The notes: generated from the letters alone by a model not told the origin. A stretch of 64,000 nt of DNA from Bryum argenteum (GCA_037043015.1 CM073321.1:17419001-17483000), one strand, 5' to 3'; positions 34,235 through 46,698 are shown, numbered from the stretch's first letter. Program-made: numbers and translations.

Positions 34235-37200
34235 CACTATAAGAAACCTGCGTTTTTAATGATGTTGTAAATGATGTCTAAAAAGACATCGTAGACATTA
34301 ATTCAGATGTCTTATAGACGATAAGACATCCTAGACAGCTCAAATGTCTTAGCAGACGTCTAAAAAGACAGGAAAATGTCTTAAGATCGAAGATGTCTTA
34401 GGGTAATTTTGGAATGGTAAAAAGTGTGCCACGTAGGTGCCACGTAGATGACACATCAGCTTGAATTCAACGGGCAGTGCCACGTGGGGATGAAATTCAT
34501 CATGATGTGGAATTTTAGATGGTCCCACGAAAGATGACATGGCGGCGCCAGAATCCTACGTGGACCCGGGAAAATCCGATGTGGCACGCGGGAAAAGTTG
34601 ACGTGGACTTGGAAAAATGACATGGCATGCCACGTCAGCATATTGCGGAGGTTTTATGCTCCTATCATGATAGTTTTAGACATCAGTTAAGACGACTTAA
34701 ATGTCTTGCAAGACATCTTAGATGTTGTACAAGATGTCTTGCAAGACGTATGCAATGTCTTACAAAATATCTTAGAAGACAATTTTTATGTCTTATAAGA
34801 TGTTTCCAGTGCGTAGAATGATGTTTATGTTGATGTCCTTATTAAGTTTGTGATGTTTGCTCGGATGTTTGTAGCGACATCTCCTAGGACATGATGTTTG
34901 CAGCAGTGTTACTATTGATGTTTTTTGGGCATATGAAAGGACATCTAGGATGACATTTTTAGATGTTTATATAGTCATTAGAACTGTAATCCACAGACGT
35001 CTCACATAACATCAACTGTAAACACTGTCACATCAAAAAGTATGAATCAAACATATATTGCTTAGGTCATTAAAACCTCAGATAACACAAACTAGAATAT
35101 TTACTAATACGCCTGTCAACAACTACGATATACTGCGCACCCACAATTTGATCTCCGTAAGTCCCTCCACTTCCATCGCTTGCTGTCAATACCCGTATGG
35201 TCATGTGCATGTCCCGCCGCTACACATATTCAATAAGCCAATATCAACTGCATTTAAAGAAGGGTTTGTAAAGGTAAAAAAATTCTGATTTAATTCCATT
35301 TAATTGCACTACCTAGGTTGAGATGGTTTACTTCCTAACCTCAAGATATCGACACAGTTAGACATTCTTGCAAACATCTGCTTAGACATTTCTTCAGACA
35401 TCCTTCTAGACATCATTGAAAACAATGTTATAGACATCCATACATACATCTGTTCCACTCACCTACAAGCACGCATGTCGCTTCGCGGCCTCAGATCGTG
35501 CTCGCTGCTCCGACCCCTTATGTCCCACCTTCCAGAACAGAATTCCATCAACACATTTAGACATCTTCATAGACATGCTCTAAGACATCTTGCAGACATC
35601 ATCATAGACATCTTCTACAACAAATCAAATACTACAAGTACTAGGGTTTCTTCCACAACAAATCAAATATTACAAGTGCTAGGGTTTCTTGTACATGATG
35701 CTTTTGAAATCCAGTTCCTCTTAAGTAGCAAATCTTAGCCACATGAAGAAGGAAACCTACTCTTGAGAGCTATTGGATTTCTACAAATACTATTCTCTTA
35801 TTGCAGTTAACAATCATTCTGAAACTGAATGGAAACAATTTCGAAATCCTATATACTTTAAACACAAACTCTTTGGAAAAAAAACTAAGGCAAAAATGAG
35901 CTTTGTAATTCCATTTGAAGATCTCATGACCTAACTATGGCGGCGGCAACAAACCCTAGCCACATGAAGAAGCAAACCTTAGCCTCTACACTCCAAACAC
36001 TAACTCTTTGAAAAATGAAGGCAAAAGTGAGCTTCGTGCGGCCTCTAATTCTACTTAAAGGTCTCATGACCTAACTATGGCGGCGGCAGCAAACCCTAGC
36101 CGCCTCTGTTCATCCATTGAAGTCAATGAAAATCATCCCTGTAGATGGTTCTGGATGCTGTCATAGATGTCATCTTCGACATCTTCATAGACATCATGTT
36201 AGACATTTTCATAAACGTCATCTTAGACATCCCTGCAGACATTATCATAAACATCTGATGACATTTTCAGGGTTTCAATCACAACACATTAACTATAAAA
36301 GGTCTTTTGTTTTCCCTCACAACATATCAAATACTAGATGCTTTAAAGTTCTTTCCACAACAAAGCACATATTGTAAGTCTTAGAGTTTCTTCCACAACA
36401 AATCAAATAATCTTTATTGATAGAAAAAGTGTGGAATTACAATCATGAGACTATTTATAGTCTTCCATGGTGATAGGCTCTTTTAAACTCTCAACTACCT
36501 TTTATTTCTACCCTAACTAACTTTCCAACTAACTTTCTTAATACTAATTCTATTCTTGAATTGTCTCCTAAACTGTATTAAATAGCTACTTTCATAAATT
36601 CATATTTCTTGTAAATTTGCTTTAATTTGTATAATATTGGTTGTTAATGATAGAGTAATGTATAGTCTTGCCATTAGACTATAATAATCTAATCTATAAG
36701 TAATAAATAATATTTAATTCCTTCTTGAAGTAAGCCATAAAACACTGTTTATTGTTTTTATTTTCTTTTTATATTTTCTTTATGTATTTGAGGATTACCC
36801 CAATCAAAGACCCGCGCCAATGGAGGACAAGCAGTAAGAGAAAAAGTTGATATTATTCTTTAAAAGACTCTTAAGTACTGCCGCTTTTTAGTAAATGACG
36901 TCTAGGAGGATGTCGTGCAAAACATCTTCATAGACATCCAAGTAGATGTCTATGCGGACATTCATGCCTCGATCGTAGTTATGGTAAGTTGGACATCGTG
37001 TTAGACATCCGACTAGATGTTGAATGACTTGTCAACTGATCTCGACGTGGAGTTTTTGTTGCCATGTAGATAAAGCGTCAGAGATAACTTTATTAATCTA
37101 TGTCCACGTGTTTTTTGAGGATTAAATATCCACGAAATTACTTTTACTTTTTTTTGGCATCATTGTTATCTTGTAGATATTATATATATTATATTTTATA

Positions 37201-37844
37201 CATAATATTTTTAATATTTAAATATTTCTTAACCATAAAAAATTACAATTATAATATTCTAATTTTTTTGAATATAATAAAATTTACAAAATATTTTTTA
37301 TTGAAATATAATTATATATTTTAATATTTAAAAAAATAGACCAATGAAAAAATAGTGAGAATAGCCTGAAATTAGTATTTTCAGTATTGCCACGTCACAT
37401 AATGTTTTAGCAAGAAGAAGAAAAAAAAAGAAAAATTAAAAATTAAAAAAATTAAAAAAAAAATTAAAAAAAATAAAAAAACTACTAAAATGTGATGTTT
37501 CTTTTTCTACTTTTGAAAACCGCTGCCCATTCACCTACTCTTTTAACATTAGAAATGCTTTTTACCCTGTCGACCAGTAAATTTTGGTCGTTTTTACCTT
37601 GCTGGTCTAAAATCCCTTGCCAACGTGGCAGTTTGATGTCTATCAAGATGTCTTCAAAGACATCCATGTCTTCACCAACATCTTTTTGTTTGGTGATGTC
37701 TTCATGCCCCCCCAATCCAAAATGTGCCCGTTAGACGTACAGACATCCTCCCGTCTTCGAAGACATCTTTTAAGACACTAAGACATCACAAAATACATTA
37801 GACATTACACAAGACATCACAAAAAACAGGGTTTTCTTATAGTG
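34235..37844. mobile_element. CACTA-3: 3.6-kb non-autonomous CACTA element with AGACATC subterminal repeats
   Basis: The left end is CACTATAAGAAACCTG and the right end, inverted, is CACTATAAGAAAACCCTG, followed in both cases by TTTTT and GATGT. TTA flanks both ends. Dozens of AGACATC/GATGTCT units in both orientations fill about 34260-34960, 35340-36260 and 36890-37815. There is no transposase. Inside are two near-copies of a segment starting ATGGCGGCGGC (about 35938 and 36078) and a CACGTGG/CCACGT-rich block (34430-34640). It belongs to the same family as CACTA-2. Movement would need a transposase supplied elsewhere. Confidence 0.9.
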
Positions 37845-37847
37845 TTA
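37845..37847. repeat. CACTA-3 target site duplication (right), TTA
   Basis: Identical to 34232-34234. Confidence 0.85.
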
Positions 37848-38455
37848 GTCTTTTTGACCATAGTCAGCACGATGTTTACAACAGATGGGTCCGGGAACGT
37901 AGTCTGCGACAGAGGTAATCTCAAACTCGATCGTATGATAATTCTTCAAGGAATGAGTCTACTCCAGTTTCGCGCAAAGCACAGTTTCTGATGACAGCGG
38001 AGTCAATCAATGCGGTCGCATGTAATACCTGCTGTAGGCACAATTGTGTTCAACTATACCCAAGGGAGAAGATTAAGGTTCTCAAGTGTTGCATGTATGA
38101 CAAGACAACTGTGCAATTCAAGAATCACGTGAAACTTGATGTCCATAGGCAGTTCCACAGAAATGCTGAAAGGCAAAATGTAGTCACTCTAGAGGGTATT
38201 GATGTTTGTCCAATTGCGTGGATGAAAATCATGGGCGTGAGCAACGATACGTTTTATCGCAATGCCTAGAGTGCAGCTGATGGGCATGAGGCCCAGTTAC
38301 ACGGGAGTAATTATGTACAGATTTTATAGTCATCAATCTTGTATGATATAATTTGTGAATCATGATTGATATTCACAAGCGATTAAACAGAATATTCTTT
38401 TATTCCCATCCTTTTTCTATAGTTTGTTCAGAGCGATGTCTCTATTTGAATATAT

Positions 38456-39685
38456 TCATATCATGTTTGATGCATGATCTAGTACTTTATGCTTAACATT
38501 GTACGATAATTTAGATGATTCTTGACTCTTAAATCTCCCAAAGTCCTGCATATTTCCCAATATAACGAATATGGGGTTAAGTTTTACCATGGAAATCAAG
38601 TTCTTCTTGAACTTGGGGATGTGGAGCACCTCCTTTCTGTTGATGTTGTGCTTCACTCCCATCACCATCACCTTCTCAACAATGGTGCCAACTCCAACCG
38701 CATGCACAATGCTATCATCTCCCAAGTGCACATTTCGTGGTGGTGATATTACCTCATATGTTTAGAACGATGCTCTATGCGGTGACATGTGCTTGGTTGC
38801 TCCCGAATCCATGATATACTTGGCCATGGTCTTGTCATCTCCATCATTGATTGCAAAGGCATGCTCCACTTTCATCCCCTCTTTGGTTGCAACAACGGCG
38901 CTTAGAAACGCATAATCCGCCTCGTTGTCGTTGTTGCTCGCAACATTGGCACTCTCCTTCTCCTTCTTGTTGTTTCGAAAGCAATACCTTGCAATGTGGC
39001 CCGGTTTGCCACAATTGTAGCGCATCCTTGGGCCATTTTGCATCCTCCCTTTGTTTTGGGCCGCCTCCAACGCTACGTCACCACTTGGAGCACCCTTCTC
39101 CTTCCTCTTGGACACTTCATGCATCAACCTTGACACAACAAACTTCATCTTAAGGTCAGCAAGTTTTAGGGTCTCTAATGCCGTGATCAAACTCTCAAAT
39201 GAAGGTGTCAAGCTATCAAATAATGTCATGACAATGTCATCCTCTCTCATGGGCACATCCAAGCATGCGAGTTGATCCGCAAGTGCCTTGATGTTGTTGA
39301 TGTGCTCGAACAAGTCCGCCCCTTCCTCCATCTTGATTGTGAAGAACTTGCGCCTCAAATAGAGTATGTTGGACAAGCTTCTTGTCTCGTAGATGTTACA
39401 AAGCACGCTCCATGCTTCCGCTAGACTCTTGCAACTCTTGATGTGCGCAAGTTGCGCATCCACCAAGTTGAGCCCAATCATGGACATCGCCTTGCGCACC
39501 CTCTTTTGGTAGTCCTTCTTGTCCTTCTCACTTGCTTCGGATGGTGGAGCCTCCTCTGTGCCTTCAACAATCTCCCACAAGTCCATAGAAGAAGAGGTCA
39601 AGCTCATCTTGAACTTCCACAAGTTGAAGTTGGTGCCATTGAACCTTTCAAGCACCCTAAAATTCTCACCTTCCAAAGAAGCCAT
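38456..39685 (-). pseudogene. Ty1/copia gag-protease relic
   Basis: The start is ATG at 39685 (MASLEGENFRVLERFNGTNF). The gag carries the typical copia pattern FNGTNFNLWKFKM, SLAEAWSVLCNIYETRSLS, LYLRRKFFTIKMEEGADL and HINNIKALADQL. The zinc knuckle reads RYNCGKPGHIARYC: the first Cys is Arg, so metal binding is probably lost. The protease has YIMDSGATKHMSPHR at the end of the first frame (stop at 38762). More protease sequence (NINRKEVLHIPKFKKNLISM) follows in another frame to 38456. Integrase and RT are absent, so the element is truncated on its 3' side. Confidence 0.8.
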
Positions 39686-40840
39686 GGCAAAGCTCCAATG
39701 TTGCCCTTACAACACAAAGCACTCGAATCTAGCTCCTAAGCACTCATATCAACCCTCTAGGAGTGTGCAAACACACTTATGCACCAAAGAATGCACAATG
39801 AGCCCTTCCAACACTCAAACAAGCAAGATACACTTGCTTCTACTCAAATTGGATCTCCTTCAAGCTATTTGACCTCCAAATAGAACATCCAGATCTCTTC
39901 ATGCACACAAATAAGCACTTGTGCACTCCCTACCCTACATCAACTCTCAAACTTTGTCAACAAAGCTTGTAGATCCACAAATCAGTCAAATCTAAGCTTA
40001 GGAGTCTCAAAACACCTACTTTTGCACCTCAAATGCTAAAATCAGCCCTTTGTGTGCATATATGCACCCCAAATTCTAGATTCAGCCCTCTCAACTCCAA
40101 GTGCACTCAAGTAACATCACAACAATTACTCCTAAACTCAAAACACTTCAAACAATGGATTTGAGAGCCCTTAATGCAAAGTAGCACCTACAATGTGCAA
40201 AGATGACTCAAACAACAAGCATACAAGCTTACAAGCGTTTGAGTCACCTCCAACACCTCCAAATTGCTTCTATTGCCTCCAATGCTCCATATCTCCTCCC
40301 AAATGGTTGCAAACACCTTCAAATGACTCCAAGTGCATTTCCAAAACTCTAAGTGACTCCAAGTAGTGCAAATGAGCCCTACATGTGCATGGAACACCTC
40401 CTTGGCCTCTCCAAGCCTCCAAAAGTACTCAAACTCAACCTCACTAGAAGAGTAGTGGGCCTATAACCTATTGAGATTCAATAGAGGGAGACACAAAATA
40501 CAACACACTCAATGCTTACAAGTAGTAGAGCAAAGAATGTTTGAATGAGATACTTACTCATTCTAATCACTTACTTATACATCCAAGTGAAGGCACTAGG
40601 TGCTACAACAAAGATAAGGTTTGAGTAATCAAGATCACTCTGCAAATGATAGACCACAGGACCTTCTCTCTCTACATACGATAAGGCTCTAGTGGCCCAT
40701 CCTCTCTCCACACGACAAGGCTCTTGTGGACGAGCCCTCTCCATATACAATGAGAATCTATTGGTCCAACCCTCTCCACATATTCTAATCAACTCTTGTT
40801 ACCCTTGCTAACTACGAGCAATCTAATATTCAACACCAAT
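39686..40840 (-). other. upstream region of the copia relic, no gene seen
   Basis: CT-rich on the plus strand with many CACTCAAATG/CTCCAA-like words. Positions 40655-40795 hold three to four degenerate units of about 38 bp (CCTCTCC...ACAAGGCTCT...GGCCCA). It is probably the leader and remains of the 5' LTR, but no LTR border or primer-binding site could be fixed. Confidence 0.35.
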
Positions 40841-41340
40841 GAGAGCTGGGGTGGCTCTAAGAGGTGAAGCTTAGAATGGGGCCTCATTCTTGCACCTTGG
40901 ACATTATAGGATGCTTGTGTGCATCCCAAAACATTGGGTTGGAAAAGTCTCCCACTCCAAACTAGTCCCCATGAAAAATATTAGTGTCTCTTTTTGGTAA
41001 TGTTCCGAACACAGTCATAGACAAGGATGAAAGCGGACTAGTGGGAAGTTGGACAACATGCAAGGGCGATTGGCTCCAAGGGTGAGTAGTGCCACCCTTG
41101 GAAGTTTAGACATTAGTGGAAGGCCGCCTTGTGCCACCAAGTTGCACGTCCATGTGTTTTGTGGCAGTTCCGGGTTACGAGTTTTAGGTGACGAGTTAAG
41201 GAAGTCAAGGTGGGTTCGGCACCTAGACTAGAATGGATGCTTACATTGCGTGTGCGTGGCATGTGCAGTGACAGCTAAGTTGTGGCCGGTTCCTACCAAC
41301 AAAGAGAGCCGTAATTCTGCAACCAAGTAAGGCTCACTTA
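40841..41340. repeat. possible diverged LTR fragment related to element B
   Basis: Word-level resemblance to the element B LTR: GTGCCACC...TTGGA, GACATTAGTGGAAGGCCGC and CATGTGCAGTGACAGC echo GTGCCACCAAGTTGG, GGACATAAGTGGAAGTCCGC and the GTGCAGAGTTAGC near the LTR end. Borders are not defined and the similarity may be partial. Confidence 0.3.
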
Positions 41341-41417
41341 GGAAGAAAAGAGTTAGAGGTGATTAGGGATGTGAAAGTACTGGCATTTGCGCTACAAATA
41401 GCGGACTAGATTTATGG

Positions 41418-41485
41418 AATTTGTAACGCACACTTTGAGGGAGCTGAGGTTTTTGGTTCCAAGAAGTGTTAGTTAGATTTCCAAT
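41418..41485 (+). pseudogene. MULE-2, first fragment
   Basis: It reads AHFEGAEVFGSKK, matching the same segment of MULE-1 near 2355-2320. The match stops at the CACTA-2 terminus, so CACTA-2 was inserted into this MULE copy. Confidence 0.6.
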
Positions 41486-44400
41486 TACTACAAGAAATCC
41501 ATCAAATTTTAGATGTCCTTACATTTTGGAAGATCACTTTTAGGGATGTCTTGCTGTCTTGCAAAATGTCTTGGAAGATGGGAAGATATTTTGTCGTTTT
41601 GAAGATGTCTTCAACCAAGAGTGGGGGATGACTTCAGGACATCCAAAGATAAGTAGGTAATAATATGTTTATTAAGACATCGCATTAAACATGAAATTGC
41701 GACGTTGGCAAGAAATACCCGGTTTCACCAAGTAAAAAACTCTGAAAGTTACCGGTACGCGGGTAGAAAGTAGCCCGATTGTAAAAAAGACATGATAATG
41801 GGCAGCAATTTACATGAGGAAATAAAAAAAGGAACTTCATCTTTTTAAATACTCTTTCGATATTTGTGCACTATAATTTCATTTTGTACAACTAAAAATA
41901 TTGAAATATGAATCTCATAATATTAATCTTTTAATTTCAGATTTTTTTATTGTTCTAATTTTTATAATAATATAAAAATATAAGAATTTAATTTTAATTA
42001 TATATCATATGTATATATGAGGATATTCTCTTTATAAATAATAAGAAAATGGTTTAATAGACCCAAAAAATTATAAAGATTTATTATTAGATATTCAAAT
42101 ATTAAAATATTATATTCAATTATTATTTAATTACTAAAATAAATTAGTTAGAAAAATATAGTTATTTTAATATATACAACAATTTTCGCATATTTATGAA
42201 TGAAATCATACGTGTATATTTCATTACTTTCATAATTTAGAGCTGTTTATCTACATAGTAAACAAAAATCCACATCAAACAAGAGTACATGTCATACAAT
42301 GTCTATGGCAGAGTCTTTGTAGACATTTAAATAGATGTCTCATAAAACATCTTAGAAGACATTGTGTTAGACGTCTCGTACTGCAACTTCTACATTGAAA
42401 ATAATGTCTTTGAAAACATCTACAAAGACATCGATAATTTATAGATTAAAGTATTGTAGTCTATTGGTAAGATTATACATTTTTCTATTATCAATAATTA
42501 TTATAATAAAAATTGAAGCAGATTTACAAAATATATGAATATATGAAAGTAGCTATTTAATAAAAGTTAGGTGACAATTCAAGAATAGAATTAGTATTAG
42601 GAAAGTTAGTCAGGAAGTTAGTTAGGGTAGAAATAAAAGGCAGCTAAGAGTTTGAAAGAGAGCCTATTCGTATGGGAGACCATAAATAGTCTCATGATTG
42701 TAATTCTACACTTTCTCTATCAATAGACAACATCTAAGACAACATCCATGACTATCTACATGGGTGATTTTTATCAACTTCAGTGGATGAACAGAAGTGG
42801 CTATGGTTTGCTGGTGTCGCCATAGTAAGGTCATGAGACCTTTAAGTGAAAGTAGAAGTTGCACAAAGCTCATTTCCGTCTAAGATTTTTCAAGAAGTTA
42901 GTGTTTGAAGTGTAGAGGATTTATAAATTGTTTCCATTCAGTTTTAAGATGATTGTTTAGTACTGTAAGAGAATAGTAGTTGTAGAGAGAGCTGTGAAAC
43001 ATGCACTACTTGAGAGCTACTGATTTCAAAAGCATCATGTATAAGAAACCCTAGGACTTGTAGTATTTAATTTGTTGTGGAAGAAACTCTAAAACTTGTT
43101 ATGGAAGAAATGCTCTGACTTACAATACCTACTTTATTGTCGTAAGAATTTTGAAGCTTGATTTGTTGTGAAAGAAAACAAAAAACCTTCTATAGTAGAT
43201 GTGTTGTGGTTGAAACCCTGAAAATGTCATCAGATGTCTATGATGATGTATGGAGGGATGTCTTGGAGCATGTCAATGAAGATGTTCAAAAGAATGTCTT
43301 ACCGTGTTGATTGAATTTTGTTTTGTTGAGTGGGACTTGCGGAGTCGAGGTCCCCGTACAATGGTAAGGAAAACTCAGAAAATACATGAACATTGAAGAA
43401 TTATGCTAGAGTAAGTGAGTTGTTGTTTTTACACAATTGCAGAGTTGCAGCAAGACACGATCTGAGGTCCCGAACTGATGTCTGCATAGATGTCTGTAAC
43501 ACTGTCTTCAAGGATGTCAACCTGAATGTCTAGCAAATGTCCGCAAGAATGTCTAATTGTGTCGATATCTTGAGGTTAGGATGAAAACCATCTTGAAAAG
43601 CATCATCTAAGACATTGTGCAATAGAGAAAAGTAACCACTGCAATGTCTAAGTCGATGACTACTACAACGCGCTTAGACTACTAAACACATCACCATAGA
43701 CATAAGCAAATACATTAGAAGATGTCTCATAAGACATTGTAAAATGTCTCGTTAGACATCCTTAGATGTGTCGTAAGACATTCTTAGATGTCTTGTAAGA
43801 CATCCTCACATGTCTTAGAAGACATCCTCATATGGAATACTATTTGCACAACAGCATTTGGAGAGCGGAAAATGAAGTAAATGACATATAGGCGGGTCAG
43901 ATTTGGGAATCTCGGGTTTCAAACCAGTTCTTTTAACATCCCAATTCGGAGGTCGCGGGCACCGGCTGGTGTACCTTTTGCCCTTGCACGTTTGGATGTG
44001 GGCAGCGAAATCGACGTCTGCCCGACGTAAACCCGACGACGGATAGACGGAGGGAGACGACGGCAATTCGACTTCTGTGTAACCAATGCACTAACTTGTT
44101 GGAATCTTCGGCAGACAACAACGGTAAGATGAAGGTCACTATTGTGCCACGACCAGGCTCGCTGAGAACATGTAACATTTTTCCGTTCATTAATTGGAGC
44201 AAGCCTTTGCAGATTGCAAGCCCGAGACCTGTGCCTGACGCGTCTCGTCTCGGTGCACCTGCCTGAGTAGCAGCAAATAGTGTCTCTAGCTGCTCCTTAG
44301 CGATGCTGATCCCTATATCAGCTACTCTAACTTCGAGGAATAGCTTCTTGATACCATTTTCTGGAGCTTTCTCAGCTTCAAGTACTGCATTACGAACGTA

Positions 44401-45737
44401 ACGGAGGCTGCCACTAGCGCTTCTTTTCATTCTCTATTTGCCGGAGGATTCAACTGGCTTCTGAGGCGGACAAGGGACGTACCGCCAAGTGACTGTGATG
44501 GTTCCTTGCTCGGTGAACTTGATTGCATTGCCAACAAGGTTGCCAACGATCTGTCGGAGACGAACAGGATCACCACAGACTGCCACAGTTGCCCCTTCCA
44601 TTGGTCTAAGAATGAGCTTCAATCCCTTCTCTGTGAGCTTCGTCTCATGCATTGAGACAACTTGATCGAAGAGGTCACTCAGCGAGAAGTCGATTTCTTC
44701 AAGAGAGAGACAACCAGCTTCGATCTTGCAAAAGTCTAAGATGTTATTAATGACCTGCATGAGACCCTCAACAGACTCTTGCATGATTTTCACAAGCTCC
44801 TGTTGCTGAGGCTCAAGCTTTGTCAAGTGGAAGAGGTCTAGCATTCCAAGGACGCCCGTCATGCATGGGAGTTCAAAGCTCATGGCTCATCATCGCCAGA
44901 AACTGTGACTTCGCACGATTGAACGTCTGTGGCCCGTGTGGTGCCGAAGATTCTACCTGCAATTATCGAGGAACCTGAAGTGGCTAGGTTGGCTGCGCAT
45001 CCACTTCACCTAGGTTCAGATATCCTGCGTCCGCCCAAGCGAGCCTCTGCATGCTCTGTCGCACCGTCCGTCTTCACGAGCCCGTCCGGCCAGCTCCGTC
45101 GCCCCGTCTGTCAGTCCGCACAAGTCCGTCCGTTTGGTCAGCCCGGCTCAGCTGCCCGAAACTCGTGTGCAAACGGGCCACCTAGGATCTGGGCCAAGAA
45201 AAACAAGGATTTGCGATTTCGAACCCTAGACCCAAAAAGCCCGAATCCACAGGCGTTTACCCACCTCTCTAGCCAAACATGCAAACAATATTCCATACCT
45301 CAAATGTGTTCCAATGTTGTTTATGACGATTATTTCAATATAAAAGCAATGAAAACCATGATGACATGGCATGTCACATCGGATTTTCCCGGGTGCCACG
45401 TATATTTCCAGGTGTCACATTGGATTTTATCAAGTCTACGTTGGATTTTGGAGCCGCCACGTCACGCTTTGATTAACCACGGAAAATTCTACATCAGGAT
45501 GAAATTCATCGCCATATGGCACTGCCCGTCCACATGGCGTTGATATGTCCTCCACGTGACTCACTTCTTACACAAGTTAACCTTGACACATCATATCGTC
45601 TAAGACATCTTCCCCTATTTTGGATGTCTTCTTGGACACTTACCCAACTTTTAGTCTAAAAGTCATTTTTAAGATGTCTAATACGACTTTAAATGTCTTA
45701 TTTAAGACATCTAAAATTTGATGGTTTTCTTGTAGTG
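41486..45737. mobile_element. CACTA-2: 4.25-kb non-autonomous CACTA element carrying a histidine-kinase fragment
   Basis: The right end, read inward, is CACTACAAGAAAACCATC followed by AAATTTTAGATGT. The left end is TACTACAAGAAATCCATC followed by AAATTTTAGATGT, so only the first base of the left terminus has changed. The flanking triplets are AAT and AAC, a one-base-different target duplication. AGACATC/GATGTCT units crowd both ends. The segment at about 42550-42900 is an inverted match to 36060-36590 of CACTA-3. It has no transposase. The histidine-kinase fragment at 43933-44925 has no counterpart in CACTA-3, so it was probably acquired by this copy or sublineage. Confidence 0.85.
43933..44925 (-). 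pseudogene. captured histidine-kinase fragment (HisKA and HATPase_c)
   Basis: On the minus strand RAKSQFLAMMSHEL is followed by a TGA (44875-44873), then TPM, a 4-base CATG duplication (44860-44867), and then TGVLGMLDLFHL in the new frame. This is a complete H-box, with the phospho-acceptor His at 44884-44882, broken by one stop and one frameshift. The dimerisation helix continues (VINNILDFCKIEAG). The ATP-binding domain has the N-box (RLRQIVGNLVGNAIKFTEQG), a stop near 44431, a degraded G1 box (ADIGIS where DTGIG is expected) and an intact GTGLGLAICKG G2 box. Receiver and sensor domains are not seen. The family transfers phosphate from His to a receiver Asp in two-component signalling. The sequence resembles plant hybrid kinases. 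It is a pseudogene riding in CACTA-2; the stop fits a CGA-to-TGA change, as expected from cytosine methylation. Confidence 0.85.
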
Positions 45738-46698
45738 AACTAAAATAGAAGAAGATACTCATAGAGAAAACAGCGTAAACTTTTTGCTTCCTCAAATAGG
45801 GAGACGGGTTATTTGAGCTCATACTAAGAGTTTGGGTATAGTTTACGAGAAAGATAAAGATCAAGATTGCTCGGTGGAACTATCTACTTCTGTTGGATCG
45901 AGTATTTAACGCATGACCACTGTGCAAGAGATCAAAGTCAATGAGAAGTTGTGGCACATTTTTTCTTTCAAATAGACATTGTTTGCTAGAACTATCGACT
46001 TTTGTTGGACCCAGTATCCAACGCGTGACCGCGGTTCAAGACACTAAAGTAATCGAGAGGTTGTGGCGCATTTCTTAACTGAAGGAGACATCTTCCAAGG
46101 CTTGTTGGGCATATATAGTTGTGAGTAAGAAGAAATGTGAATCGCACATAGTCCTGAATGGGAAGGCTACCCCGGCTCCAATTTACACTCGAATATGGCA
46201 ACCTCCTCAACGCATACGCAAATTAGAGGAAAATTTCTTTTTTGTGCATATGATATTGGGAGGTGTGTGAAGAGTACTTGTCGGAGGTGAGTTGGGCAGT
46301 TCTCTCGGATCCATGATCGACCACCTATACCATTAGTCTCACTCTTGAAGGTAGGGATACATGTGACAAAATGGAGGCGTTAAAGAATGCGGGATTTGAC
46401 CTTCCACAGAAGGAATGTCTTCTCATCAAGCGTACATTTAATAATGTTGCCCCTCCACGCGACTTGTCACACATTCTAGTGTCGAACGATGCCAGTATCT
46501 TTCTCAAATCAAGAAATTTTGAGAATGTTTGGCACGTCTCTGCTGCATCTCCGAAACACATGAAAAAAATTGATTCTGCTCGCACGACGCAAGTAAGCAC
46601 GCATAATTAAGGTGACCATGATACCGCACCTTGGTTTTGGTTGTATTGTCAATTTTTGGATGGATTGAGGATCTATTTATAAACCTTTAATAAGTGCA
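45738..46698 (+). pseudogene. MULE-2, second fragment
   Basis: Diverged translations match MULE-1 in order: VNEKLWHIF, KKCESHIVLNGKATPAP, ENFFFVHMI, then MEALKNAGFDLPQKECLLIKR, RTFNNVAPPRDLSHI and TMIPHLGFGCIVNF. A block of about 100 bp is tandemly duplicated (about 45877-45968 and 45980-46075). The frame runs into the element C target site at 46694-46698 within the SWIM region and resumes at 52121. Many stops; inactive. Confidence 0.75.
46694..46698. repeat. element C target site duplication (left), GTGCA
   Basis: GTGCA precedes the LTR and recurs at 52116-52120. Confidence 0.9.

Larger units (their letters stand above)
33922..38268 (+). pseudogene. unidentified gene interrupted by CACTA-3
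   Basis: The predicted coding start is the ATG at 33922 (MDFSSDDDTFGDAPTNPG), two bases after a clear acceptor (TATATTTCAG). The 5' leader probably begins near 33060 and has an intron from about 33133 that holds the palindrome array. The frame meets TGA at 34126-34128, then continues in the same frame as EDPDDWVYSFKSWPIQQVH up to the CACTA-3 insertion at 34235. Past the element, with one copy of the TTA target removed, it goes on as SLFDHSQHDVYNRWVRERSL to a donor-like AG|GTAATC near 37914. The last exon (about 37995-38268) has a CNTCCRHNCVQLYP cysteine cluster and DVCPIAWMKIMGVSNDTFYR, a pattern seen in some transposase-derived or DNA-binding proteins. Function is not assigned. The insertion makes it non-functional as it stands unless spliced out. 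Confidence 0.4.

Noticed and set aside
44929-45543. 204-codon plus-strand ORF next to the histidine kinase
   Set aside because: It spans unrelated CACTA-2 sequence, including the CACGT-rich and subterminal region, and has no recognisable domain.
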